A stretch of 64,000 nt of DNA, taken from Oscillatoria acuminata PCC 6304 (GTDB taxonomy: Bacteria; Cyanobacteriota; Cyanobacteriia; Cyanobacteriales; Laspinemataceae). A model generated the notes under the pieces. The model was not told the origin of the DNA, made no database searches, and saw only the letters and a list, made by a program, of their open reading frames with translations. Positions 1-7,906 of the stretch are shown one piece after another. Each line of letters begins with the position of its first letter. Positions within the stretch are counted from its first letter, which is position 1. Location of the stretch: NCBI RefSeq assembly GCF_000317105.1, contig NC_019693.1:558001-622000 (forward strand), read 5' to 3'. The position numbers and the translations under genes are program-made.

Positions 1-233
1 TGGGGGATATTGGGGGCGACTGGGTGACTCAGGTGAATCACCTGGGAATAATGAATTGTTTTAGGAGAAAATGGCGGGTTCATGGCGATCAATGAGGGTC
101 AAATATTTTCGCTAATCATAAACCCTCAGCAAAAATTTTCTTCAGAGTAACCGGATGGAGGGGGATTGTTCGAGATATAGTGACGAGCGATTGCGATCGC
201 TAAAGTCAAAGCTGACCATTCAATGGACCAAAA

Positions 234-644
234 ATGGAGTTTATGCAAATCTCGACTTGGGTTACGGAACAATATGCAGAAACCTACTTGCTGACTTGGT
301 TGCTGAGTCAGTGGGAATTGTGGTGGTGCGAGGGAGAAGTTTATCAAGCCACTATTTTGACCGATGGCGATCGTCTCCAAGCCTTCATCCAAAATAGCGA
401 AGGAGACGAATTGATTAAACAAGTGGCTCAAAAATTGACAGAAAAAGCCAGTTGGGATAGAATAGCGACTTCATTAAACCGGATTTACCAAATTTATCGC
501 CAAGAATTGATGCACCTCCCAGTGCTTCGTTACCAACAAGAAGTAAAACGAGAAAAAACCTCGGAAAACGGCAAAACCCCGGCCTTACTCCAACCGGAAT
601 TTATTAATCCCTACTCGGACAGCTTAACTGGATTGAATGATTAA
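234..644 (+). CDS. conserved hypothetical protein, 136 aa
   Basis: I do not recognise a family with confidence. The product is a small soluble protein with an aromatic N-terminal half (three Trp around residues 22-31), an amphipathic helical middle, and a basic then polar tail ending in a Pro/Tyr-rich stretch. There is no signal peptide or membrane segment. Two starts are possible: ATG at 234, or the in-frame ATG at 243, which begins MQISTWV. The reading frame contains a HIP1-like GCGATCG near 367-373. Overlapping frames on both strands look like shadows. It stands alone, with the next gene on the opposite strand nearly 400 bases away. Confidence 0.6.
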   Translation: MEFMQISTWVTEQYAETYLLTWLLSQWELWWCEGEVYQATILTDGDRLQAFIQNSEGDELIKQVAQKLTEKASWDRIATSLNRIYQIYRQELMHLPVLRYQQEVKREKTSENGKTPALLQPEFINPYSDSLTGLND

Positions 645-1034
645 AAAAGCTGGATTCAACTCTGTGAAAACCTCTAAAATGCCGGTCCCCTAGAGGGAAG
701 ATAAACCGGGTTTCTTAACCAAAACTGCTAATATGTGGTAATTCAAATACACCAGAAACCCGGTTTATTGTTTTAATTATTTGATTCTTAATTTATTTTT
801 TGATTTAATTTTTATTGTTGTTTCTGTAAGATTATAATAATTTTAATTCCAAAAAAGAAGGCTTACAGGACTTACACAAATTGGGAGCATCTCAATCTTG
901 AAAAGAGACCTAACCCCCCAGCCCCCTTCCCTAAGAGGGAAGGGGGAGAAAGACATTTATTCTCCCCTTACCTACAAGGGGAGGGGGGAATAAATGTTAA
1001 AGATTGCGGAAATCCTGGCTTAGACTTTTAAAAC
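645..1034. repeat. gene-free spacer with two dispersed repeats
   Basis: No gene seen. About 701-770 holds an inverted pair built on AAACCGGGTTT and AAACCCGGTTT; the same palindromes occur in the 84-bp tandem repeat near 45.0 kb. From 883 the sequence GGGAGCATCTCAATCTTG opens a C- and G-rich tract to about 1000. It matches the left end and body of the element at 15036-15216 but lacks that element's right inverted terminus, so this looks like a truncated copy. Confidence 0.6.
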
Positions 1035-2099
1035 TTATGAACGCCGACGAGGTAAAAGGTCTCGAACAGTCATCGGCAAATTCCCCACTATCAATCGCTC
1101 GATCGCCTCCTCGTTGCGCTGATATTGAATTCCCGCATAAATCACCAACAGTCCCAACACCATGATGGTTAACGGAAACACGAAAGAACCCTGTAACATT
1201 CGATAAAATAAATCATATAAAAAATAGGAAACGCCTAGGGATCCAAATACAATAAAAGTCCGTCGTTGCAACAGAACCGACAGCAAAATTAAGCCAAGAT
1301 TAATGAACAAATAGATAAAAGAATTCTGTAAATAATAGACGCTTCCCGTGAAGGTCATACTAAACCAAAACGACATTAAACCAAATAAATAAAGCCAAAA
1401 GGCATAATCTTCTTGAATGCGGCTTGTTTTTACATCCACCCAGTAGGCCACCATCAAACAAATCAATCCAAACCAGAAAAATAGCAAAGAATAATCTGGG
1501 TAAGACCACCAGGTTTTCCCGGTAGTATAAAGAAGAATTACAGCAGTGAGATGAATGGATAAAAATCCAGAAGCTAAAGTAACAGGAGCTATCAAAAAAG
1601 GAAATTTGATAAATTTTAATGTAATAGCTCCCATTAAAATAGTCGCTAATTCCAGCAAAATATACACAGTTTGTTTATGAAGAAAGTAGGTAGAAGAAGC
1701 ATTATGAATATATGGAATGGGCAATGATTCTACCTGACTTATAACTCCAAAAACAGCCAGGGGAGTCATGCAAACTGCAATGGTAAAGAGGAGTCCACCC
1801 GGGATTTTTAAATTTTGCTGAAACCATAGGGTTTTACCCGCCAGGACAAACAAAAAAGCGTAAAAGCAAGCTAAGAATGACAAACCATTACCCCCAAACT
1901 CCTGCCAAGCTAAACTCATAAACCAAGTCATCCCGGAAAGCACAATAAAGGCCCCAAAATAGTAGGCAACATTGGCAAAATTAAACTGAGGGCGGTTACT
2001 CGACCGCTTTTGGAGTGCATTCCAGAAGGATTCTCCTTGTTCTGCGGAGAGAATTCCTTCCAAGACTGCCGAATCGATGTCCTTTTTAACAATCTTCAT
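1035..2099 (-). CDS. DUF2157-like polytopic membrane protein, 354 aa
   Basis: This is an integral membrane protein of unknown biochemical role. A cytoplasmic N-terminus of about 45 residues has the short helical pattern (DIDSAVLEGILSAEQGESF) seen before the membrane part of DUF2157 proteins. About nine to ten hydrophobic helices follow, starting near residue 45 (VAYYFGAFIVLSGMTWF) and ending near residue 330. The C-terminus is short and basic (RDLLPRRRS). No catalytic motif is visible. The ATG start is followed by a Lys/Asp-rich helix, consistent with a true N-terminus. It is monocistronic and diverges from the SH3b-like gene at 2.36 kb. Confidence 0.65.
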   Translation of the reverse strand: MKIVKKDIDSAVLEGILSAEQGESFWNALQKRSSNRPQFNFANVAYYFGAFIVLSGMTWFMSLAWQEFGGNGLSFLACFYAFLFVLAGKTLWFQQNLKIPGGLLFTIAVCMTPLAVFGVISQVESLPIPYIHNASSTYFLHKQTVYILLELATILMGAITLKFIKFPFLIAPVTLASGFLSIHLTAVILLYTTGKTWWSYPDYSLLFFWFGLICLMVAYWVDVKTSRIQEDYAFWLYLFGLMSFWFSMTFTGSVYYLQNSFIYLFINLGLILLSVLLQRRTFIVFGSLGVSYFLYDLFYRMLQGSFVFPLTIMVLGLLVIYAGIQYQRNEEAIERLIVGNLPMTVRDLLPRRRS

Positions 2100-2361
2100 A
2101 AAATTTGTTAAAGGTAGATAGGTGGGTGATAATACAGAGTGCTAAAAAGCCCTCTGGATCGGATGAAATAGCAAGATTGCCCTTGTAAGGGAGTGGAAAG
2201 TTCGCAGCACCCTATCTGAAAAATACTCAAGAGTGGAAACATTATCCGGACAAAAACGATCGCTCTAAAGTTGGGAAGTCATCACCAAAACAGGTCCCCG
2301 TTTGTGGCGATCGCTCTCTAAAATTAAAATAAAGTTTCGCGAGGGTTAAAGAAGGATAGTG

Positions 2362-3273
2362 ATGAAACCGTTAAAAAATCGGACAATTCTAGGTGTAGGA
2401 CTGGGCCTCTGGGCGATCGCCTCCACGGGGTTCAACATCCCCGCCACCACCGCGCAATCCCCCTTACAACTGGCGCAGGCAACAAGCACCCTCTGTCGGC
2501 AAGTCACCGAACAACAGGGATTGGCGATCCGTTCCCAACCCAACGCCAACTCGGCGGCGATCGGCGGTGTCGGTGTTAATGAGACCCTCACCCTCGCAGA
2601 AAGTGCTCGCCAGATTCCCGGTCCTGATGGTCGAGTTTGGTTTGAAATCACGGCACCTGTGCGGGGGTACGTTTCCAACGGTGAACCGGGAAGTTCCGGC
2701 AATTTTGTTCCCTGTACCGGCACCGCCACCCCCCTCACCCCAGGCCCTTCTCCCAACCTCGGCACCACCTCCCTCTGTCGTCGGATTGACCCCAATCTGG
2801 CCCCCCAAGGCATCAGCGTTCATGCCGATGCCAACCGATTTGCCACCAATCGCGGCGGATTAGCACCCGGAGCACAAGTTTTACTCGTGCCGAATGCTCA
2901 ATATCTGGCGGATCAAAATCGTGAACCCCGGACTTGGATTGAAATTTCTTCCCCAATCGTCGGGTATATTCCCTCGGAAAGTTTAATCTACTGCAATGGA
3001 GGGGTTTCTGCGAATCCCCTCAATCCAACCCCCGTAACCGCCAATCTCTGCCGTGAAGTAGAAGGTCGCGAGGCACCGGAGGGATTGGTCATTCGAGCTG
3101 AACCCACCAGTTCCGCCGCCTATTTAGGTGTCGTCCCCCCCAGAGCCCGGGTCAGTCTAGTCCCCAATTATCAAATCCTGCGCGATCGCAATTCAGAAGT
3201 ACGAGAGTGGGTACAAATTACGACTCCAGTATCGGGTTTTGTGTCTACGGATAGTTTAATTATGTGTCGATAG
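2362..3273 (+). CDS. secreted triple SH3b-like domain protein, 303 aa
   Basis: An N-terminal signal peptide (basic KPLKNR, hydrophobic core, cleavage likely after the ATTAQS/LAQA region, residues ~30-40) precedes three SH3b-like modules. Each starts with a Leu-Cys-Arg motif and has the RSQP/RAEP-type turn, an aromatic Val-Trp-Phe/Ile core strand and a final Gly-Tyr/Phe-Val-Ser segment with a closing Cys. They sit at about residues 46-125, 137-215 and 230-303. Pro/Thr-rich linkers join them. Such modules in cyanobacteria are taken to bind peptidoglycan or surface polymers; that function is inference. GTG at 2359 directly precedes ATG 2362; GAAGG at 2351-2355 suits the ATG better. The neighbour at 3.58 kb is a paralogue. 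Confidence 0.75.
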   Translation: MKPLKNRTILGVGLGLWAIASTGFNIPATTAQSPLQLAQATSTLCRQVTEQQGLAIRSQPNANSAAIGGVGVNETLTLAESARQIPGPDGRVWFEITAPVRGYVSNGEPGSSGNFVPCTGTATPLTPGPSPNLGTTSLCRRIDPNLAPQGISVHADANRFATNRGGLAPGAQVLLVPNAQYLADQNREPRTWIEISSPIVGYIPSESLIYCNGGVSANPLNPTPVTANLCREVEGREAPEGLVIRAEPTSSAAYLGVVPPRARVSLVPNYQILRDRNSEVREWVQITTPVSGFVSTDSLIMCR

Positions 3274-3583
3274 GGGAGATTGGGGGAGATTGGGGGATGG
3301 TGGAAATGGGAAATTGAGTTGTTTCTTTCCCTGTTTGTAGCAATGACTAAAGTCATTTCTGGTTCTTTATTAAGACTGAAACAAAAATTATCCCATTTCA
3401 GCTAAAAACATGAATGAATTGAACCCCAAATTCTCTATAAAATTAAAAAACTTCCCCCTTGTTTGCTCCTTCAATTTGCTGAAAGAAATTTTTGTAAAAT
3501 CCTGAACACTTTCTTATTAAACTCAAGAGTTGCCGCTAAAATTAAACCCAAAACCTGTTTGAATTGGAGACAAAACTAAACCC
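3274..3583. other. spacer between the two SH3b-like genes
   Basis: The start, about 3275-3302, is a short run of GGGGGAGATT-type units, the same purine-rich unit that is massively expanded at 12.07-12.25 kb. The rest is AT-rich. I see no clear promoter pair, terminator or small gene. Confidence 0.5.
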
Positions 3584-4243
3584 ATGAACTTGTTAAATCT
3601 GTGGACAATTCCGATCGCCATCTTGAGTGTCATGACGATCGCTATACCCAAGGCGATCGCCACTCCACTAGCACAGGCAGAACCTCCGGATCTGTGCCGT
3701 CGGGTCACGGAACGTCGGGGTCTGGCGGTGCATCGGACCCCAGACCCTAGTCAAACCCAAATTGGCGGCGTAGACCCCAATGCAAACGTGACGTTAGCGG
3801 CTGATGCCGAACCCGTTGTCGGTTCCGATGGTCGAATTTGGATTAAAATCACTGCCCCTGTTGAAGGCTATATTTCTAATGGTCCTCCGAATAGTGGTGG
3901 CAATCTTGCCTACTGTTCGGGAAGTGCCAGACCCTCTCCTCCGACCCCTGCACCCCAACCAAATCCAACAACCCAAGCCCCGGTTTCCGAGACGCCTGAG
4001 ATTCCGAATGGTCAGTTTTGCCGTCAAGTGAATGGACTGGTAACACCCCAGGGTCTGGCGATTCGTTCTGCTGTTTCTGGTCCTTCTCAGTATCTCGGAG
4101 GAGTTCCCGCCAATGGGCGAGTTCAATTGATTGAAGATTACGAATATATTCCCGATCCAGGGGGAATACAACGCTCATGGGTGGAGATAGAAGCGCCGAT
4201 TAAAGGGTTTGTTTCGGTCAATAGTTTGATTCGCTGTTTGTAA
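3584..4243 (+). CDS. secreted double SH3b-like domain protein, 219 aa
   Basis: This is a paralogue of the preceding gene. A signal peptide (MNLLNLWTIPIAILSVMTIA, cleavage probably after the TPLAQA region near residue 32) is followed by two SH3b-like modules, at about residues 36-110 and 142-219. Both open with a Cys-Arg-(Arg/Gln)-Val motif, carry the IGGV or LGGV turn and end in Gly-Tyr-Ile-Ser or Gly-Phe-Val-Ser with a final Cys. A Pro/Thr-rich linker joins them. The protein is probably exported to the periplasm or cell wall. The shared architecture and adjacency suggest local duplication followed by gain or loss of one module. The exact ligand cannot be read from sequence. Confidence 0.75.
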   Translation: MNLLNLWTIPIAILSVMTIAIPKAIATPLAQAEPPDLCRRVTERRGLAVHRTPDPSQTQIGGVDPNANVTLAADAEPVVGSDGRIWIKITAPVEGYISNGPPNSGGNLAYCSGSARPSPPTPAPQPNPTTQAPVSETPEIPNGQFCRQVNGLVTPQGLAIRSAVSGPSQYLGGVPANGRVQLIEDYEYIPDPGGIQRSWVEIEAPIKGFVSVNSLIRCL

Positions 4244-4341
4244 GTGATAATTGGGGCAAAAATTCAATCCAGTTTTCTTGAATCAGGGTGCATTATTTTA
4301 GAGGATTGATTTTAGGCAAAATATCAACCCAACCGGATCAG

Positions 4342-5364
4342 CTATTGAGGAAAAACACAGACTAGGTTCTGGTCTAAATTAATGTCTATTTTGGCAATAC
4401 CAAATTGTTCGATGACTCCGGCATTGGTGGTTAAATGTAAAGAAATGGCTTGGGCATGATAGTAGGTTGGAGAATTGGCTAAGGCGGCGGGTAGTAATAA
4501 TTGGTCTGCGAGATAGAGATCGCAAGCGGCCCCACTGTGATGAAATTCTAACAAGGCATCACAGGCGCGATCGGCGACTTGATCCGAGGGCAATCCCTGT
4601 TTCCCCAGGGCACTAAATCCAGCGGTGCTATTGCTATAGTGCGCCGTCAGAAATAGGCCCGCACCGGGAGCAATTCCTTTTTCGCGGGAGGTTTTGACCT
4701 GGACTTTCATTTGGGCCTCGCGCAAGCGATTTTCGGCGCGGTTGGCCATGCGTTGGGGGATGTGAGAGGGGAGTTCGGTGACGGCAGCTAATCCTCTCAC
4801 CTGTTGGAGTTGGCCCCGTTCCTGGAGATTGAGTCCGGAGAGGGGCTGGCCCCCGGTCACCCGGAGTTGGATTTCACCCCCACCTCGGGGATACCAGCCC
4901 CACTTGACTAAGGTAACTTCGGCACAGACTCCCATGCGGGCGATCGCCGGTAAATAAACCTGCTGAATGTAGGGAAAAGAGGGACTAAAGGCCACATGGG
5001 TCCCTCCACAGAGGGTCACCACCGACTCCCCGTGTGTTAGGGCTAAGGGGAGCAAAATCGTCTGTAAAACTAAACTGACGGCCCCGGCAGTGGTGACATC
5101 AAACCGATAGCGACCCGGTTGAGGGGGGGATTGGGGAACGAATTCTAAAAATTGGGACCCTAGGGAGTCCCCATAAACTTTGGCATTGCAGAGGGTCGCT
5201 GCGGCGCGGACCCCAGTGAGGTGTTGGGCGGCTAAACCGGGTTTAGTGCGTCCTGCACGAATGCGATCGAGTCTGAGGGGAGTCCCCGTGAGGGTCGCCA
5301 GACTCAGGGCAGTTCGGAGGACCTGACCCCCACCTTCTCCAAACGAGCCGTCAATATGAATCAT
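4342..5364 (-). CDS. rtcA: RNA 3'-terminal phosphate cyclase
   Basis: RtcA converts RNA 3'-phosphates to 2',3'-cyclic phosphates with ATP, through a covalent His-AMP intermediate. The N-terminus (IHIDGSFGEGGGQVLRTAL) is the family signature. GRTKPGLAAQHLTG follows at residues ~38-51, and WGWYPRGGGE near residue 155 is also conserved. The active-site His lies in the C-terminal part, most likely in the LEFHHSGAACD segment or the later YHAQAISLHLTTNAG segment; I cannot fix it without alignment. Length (340 aa) is normal. RtcB or RtcR partners are not in the window. It diverges from the Tab2-family gene, leaving only about 70 bases for two promoters. Confidence 0.9.
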   Translation of the reverse strand: MIHIDGSFGEGGGQVLRTALSLATLTGTPLRLDRIRAGRTKPGLAAQHLTGVRAAATLCNAKVYGDSLGSQFLEFVPQSPPQPGRYRFDVTTAGAVSLVLQTILLPLALTHGESVVTLCGGTHVAFSPSFPYIQQVYLPAIARMGVCAEVTLVKWGWYPRGGGEIQLRVTGGQPLSGLNLQERGQLQQVRGLAAVTELPSHIPQRMANRAENRLREAQMKVQVKTSREKGIAPGAGLFLTAHYSNSTAGFSALGKQGLPSDQVADRACDALLEFHHSGAACDLYLADQLLLPAALANSPTYYHAQAISLHLTTNAGVIEQFGIAKIDINLDQNLVCVFPQ

Positions 5365-5433
5365 AGATCAACTCCAGTTAATGATACGATCGCTCATAGA
5401 GATAGTAGGCTGGGAAAACGGCGCAAAATATCG

Positions 5434-6315
5434 ATGAGCAAAACGTGGGAACTAGATTTTTACTCCAAACCGATTCTCGATGAGAATGGCAAAAAGCGCT
5501 GGGAAGTGCTCATCTGTGAGAGTCCGACCGATATCTGCTCCACGACGGATGAGTTGTTGCGCTTTTCAAAATATTGTTCCAGTAGCGAAGTCAATTCGAT
5601 ATGGTTAGGAAATGCCATCAACGAAGCGATCGCGACTGCGGGCAAATCGCCGACGCAGATTCGCTTTTTCCGTCGCCAGATGAACAATATGATCACAAAA
5701 GCCTGCAAGGATTTGGGAATTAACTCCAAACCTTCTCGGCGGACCGTCGCGCTGTACCGTTGGTTGCAGGACCGGATGGATACTGTTTATCCCCTAGAAC
5801 CGGGGTTTCAAGGGGCCGGGTTGAACCCTTCGGTGCAATTTGAAACCCCGAAACCGGAACGCCTTCCCGATGCCTTGCAGGGCGATCGCTGGGCATTTGT
5901 CTCCTTGGAGGCGGGTAGCTTTGCAGAAATGTCCGAGTGGGAGATAGACTTTTCAGAAGCCTTTCCCATTTTAGGGGAAAAAAGTTTAGTGCCTCAGATC
6001 ACCCCAGATACGATTATTCCGGGGATGATTGTCTTCTCAAACCGGGCGAAAGCTATAGCGGCGTGGATGTCGGGACTAGAGTTAGGTTTTTTGAAACCTG
6101 AACTGGAAGAACCCGGACAGGTGGTTTTAGAAACAGGGTTTAATGAGCGCTGGATTCTGGCTAATTTAACGGATAAAACGACTCGCGCTGAAGCTCAAGG
6201 ATTTGCTGAAACTAAGGATAAAGCCCAAGGGGTGCATTTTTTAGCCATTCAAACGGATCCCAATTCCGAATCTTTTGCCGGATTTTGGCTATTACAGGAA
6301 CTCAACTTAGCGTAA
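5434..6315 (+). CDS. Tab2/Atab2 family RNA-binding protein (DUF1092)
   Basis: The N-terminus MSKTWELDFYSKPILDENGKK followed by WEVLICESP is the hallmark of the cyanobacterial and chloroplast Tab2/Atab2 family. Plant and algal members bind mRNA and promote translation of photosystem I subunits; the cyanobacterial role is less defined. I chose ATG 5434 rather than the upstream in-frame ATG at 5356, because family members begin at this motif and the longer form would overlap the start of rtcA. The product is 293 aa. A tryptophan-rich central part and the C-terminal GFNERWILANL and FWLLQELNLA blocks are also typical. There is no signal peptide, so it should be cytosolic. Confidence 0.85.
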   Translation: MSKTWELDFYSKPILDENGKKRWEVLICESPTDICSTTDELLRFSKYCSSSEVNSIWLGNAINEAIATAGKSPTQIRFFRRQMNNMITKACKDLGINSKPSRRTVALYRWLQDRMDTVYPLEPGFQGAGLNPSVQFETPKPERLPDALQGDRWAFVSLEAGSFAEMSEWEIDFSEAFPILGEKSLVPQITPDTIIPGMIVFSNRAKAIAAWMSGLELGFLKPELEEPGQVVLETGFNERWILANLTDKTTRAEAQGFAETKDKAQGVHFLAIQTDPNSESFAGFWLLQELNLA

Positions 6316-6452
6316 AGTTGTGAAGTGTGAAGTCTTGTCGCATCCGCAACATCCAGTTGCGCTCTACAAGCGTGAACGGTTGGGGAAAGATAGTTCTGAT
6401 CTGACCCAACGGCTTTCACCCTTCACCCTTCATCCTTCATCCTTGAATTCTC

Positions 6453-7766
6453 ATGGGGTCTGAACATTTGCAAACAGAGGAACTGCCAGAACAGCTCTTA
6501 GATCTGGCAAAGCAAGCGGGGGTCGAGGCGGCGGAGGTGTTTCAGTCGCGATCGCATTCTCGCCCTGTTTATTTTGAGGCGAATCGTCTCAAACAACTCG
6601 AAAGTGCTCAATCCGAAGGCACGGCGCTACGACTCTGGAAGAATGGGCGTCCGGGTTTAGCGGTCGCTTATGGGCCGGTAGACCCGAAATCTCTGGTTGA
6701 CCGGGCGATCGCCTTGAGTGATTTGAATCAGCCGGAAACGATTGAAATGACGGAAAACCGTTCCGGATCCTACCCGGATTTAGGAGAAATGGTGCCGGTG
6801 GAACAGTTGCTTGACTGGGGAAAGGAGGCGATCGCTTTGATTCGTGATGCCTACCCGGAAATTCTCTGCAATGGAGAATGGGATTGCGATAGCGAAACCA
6901 CCCGCCTGCTTAACTCTAAGGGTCTGGATTGTAGCTATAAAGACACTACTTTAAGTTGCTATCTCTCCGCCGACTGGATCCGCTCCGAAGATTTTCTGAG
7001 TGTTTCCGATGGTCAAACCCAGCGGGGGCTTCTGGAACCCAGGGGGGTGGCTCAACAAATTTTGCAACGCTTAGACTGGAGTCGGGACAATGCCCCGGCG
7101 CTCAGTGGTCGAGTGCCTATTTTATTTACCGCTAAAGCAGCGGATATGCTCTGGGGAACGGTTCAGGAAGCAATCAATGGCAAGCGAGTCTGGGAGCAAT
7201 CCTCTCCCTGGAGCGATCGCCTCGGTTCGGCTATTGTCTCTGAGTCTCTAACCATTTCCCAAGAACCGGATGCGGGGCCTTATAGTTGTCCGTTTGATGA
7301 TGAAGGAACCCCCACCCAACGGATCATTTTTATTCAAAATGGGGTGCTCCAGCAGTTCTACAGCGATCGCACCACTGGCGGATTATTGGGAATCGGCACC
7401 ACCGGCAACGGATTTCGCCCCGGTTTAGGCAGTTATCCCACTCCGGGTCTATTTAACTGGCTCATCCAACCGGGTTCTAAATCTTTAGCTGAACTGATTG
7501 CCGGATTAGATGAGGCGATCGTCGTGGATCAAATGCTTGGCGGCGCAACGGGAATTTCTGGGGATTTTTCGATTAATGTAGACCTCGGTTTCCGGATTAA
7601 AAACGGCCAGGTTATTGGGCGAGTCAAAGATACGATGGTGGCTGGAAATGTCTATACCGCTCTTAAACAAGTTATCGACATCGGGGGGGATGCCGAATGG
7701 AATGGCGCTTGCTATACCCCTTCTCTGATTTTAGAGGGCCTCTCGGTGACGGGAAAAACCTATTAG
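6453..7766 (+). CDS. TldE/PmbA-like metallopeptidase-family protein
   Basis: This 437-aa protein has the three-part TldD/PmbA layout. Residues ~10-90 carry the AEVFQSRS..EANRLKQLESAQSEGTALRLWKNGRPGLA pattern, a middle domain follows, and the C-terminal domain contains VPILFTAKAADMLWG, LGIGTTGNGFRPG and GGATGISGDFSINV. TldD subunits carry a zinc-binding HEXXXH. No HEXXH is visible here, so it corresponds to the TldE/PmbA side, which stabilises TldD in a heterodimeric peptidase that trims peptides or degrades toxins. No tldD lies next to it. The upstream spacer holds GGATGAA-type heptamers. The role in this organism is inferred from family only. Confidence 0.8.
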   Translation: MGSEHLQTEELPEQLLDLAKQAGVEAAEVFQSRSHSRPVYFEANRLKQLESAQSEGTALRLWKNGRPGLAVAYGPVDPKSLVDRAIALSDLNQPETIEMTENRSGSYPDLGEMVPVEQLLDWGKEAIALIRDAYPEILCNGEWDCDSETTRLLNSKGLDCSYKDTTLSCYLSADWIRSEDFLSVSDGQTQRGLLEPRGVAQQILQRLDWSRDNAPALSGRVPILFTAKAADMLWGTVQEAINGKRVWEQSSPWSDRLGSAIVSESLTISQEPDAGPYSCPFDDEGTPTQRIIFIQNGVLQQFYSDRTTGGLLGIGTTGNGFRPGLGSYPTPGLFNWLIQPGSKSLAELIAGLDEAIVVDQMLGGATGISGDFSINVDLGFRIKNGQVIGRVKDTMVAGNVYTALKQVIDIGGDAEWNGACYTPSLILEGLSVTGKTY

Positions 7767-7769
7767 ATT

Positions 7770-7860
7770 TGATTGTCATTTGTCAATAGTCATTTGTCAT
7801 TTGTCGTTTTTCATTAAACGAAACCACCAATGACCAATGACCAATGACCAATGACTTGGT
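7770..7860. repeat. heptamer repeats (TCATTTG / CCAATGA)
   Basis: Several copies of TCATTTG on the left face about four copies of CCAATGA on the right, so the tract is a partial inverted repeat able to form a hairpin between two plus-strand genes. The same 7-base units recur at 10617-10649, 10845-10856 and 34334-34365. They resemble the short tandemly repeated heptamers common in filamentous cyanobacteria. Confidence 0.7.
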
Positions 7861-7906
7861 AATTGATGCAAATTCCCTGACTTAAATACTCAGAGCAAAC
7901 GAGATC

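Noticed and set aside
126-431. 101-codon frame on the minus strand opposite the first gene
   Set aside because: It is antisense to the more credible plus-strand gene at 234-644, has no recognisable domain and no ribosome-binding site.
2346-2863. Three alternative frames over the first SH3b-like gene
   Set aside because: They are shadow frames caused by GC-rich Pro/Ala/Gly codons; only the plus-strand frame has a signal peptide and repeated domains.
7770-7860. Regular short repeats considered as a CRISPR array
   Set aside because: Units are 7 bases with no spacers; no cas genes are present.
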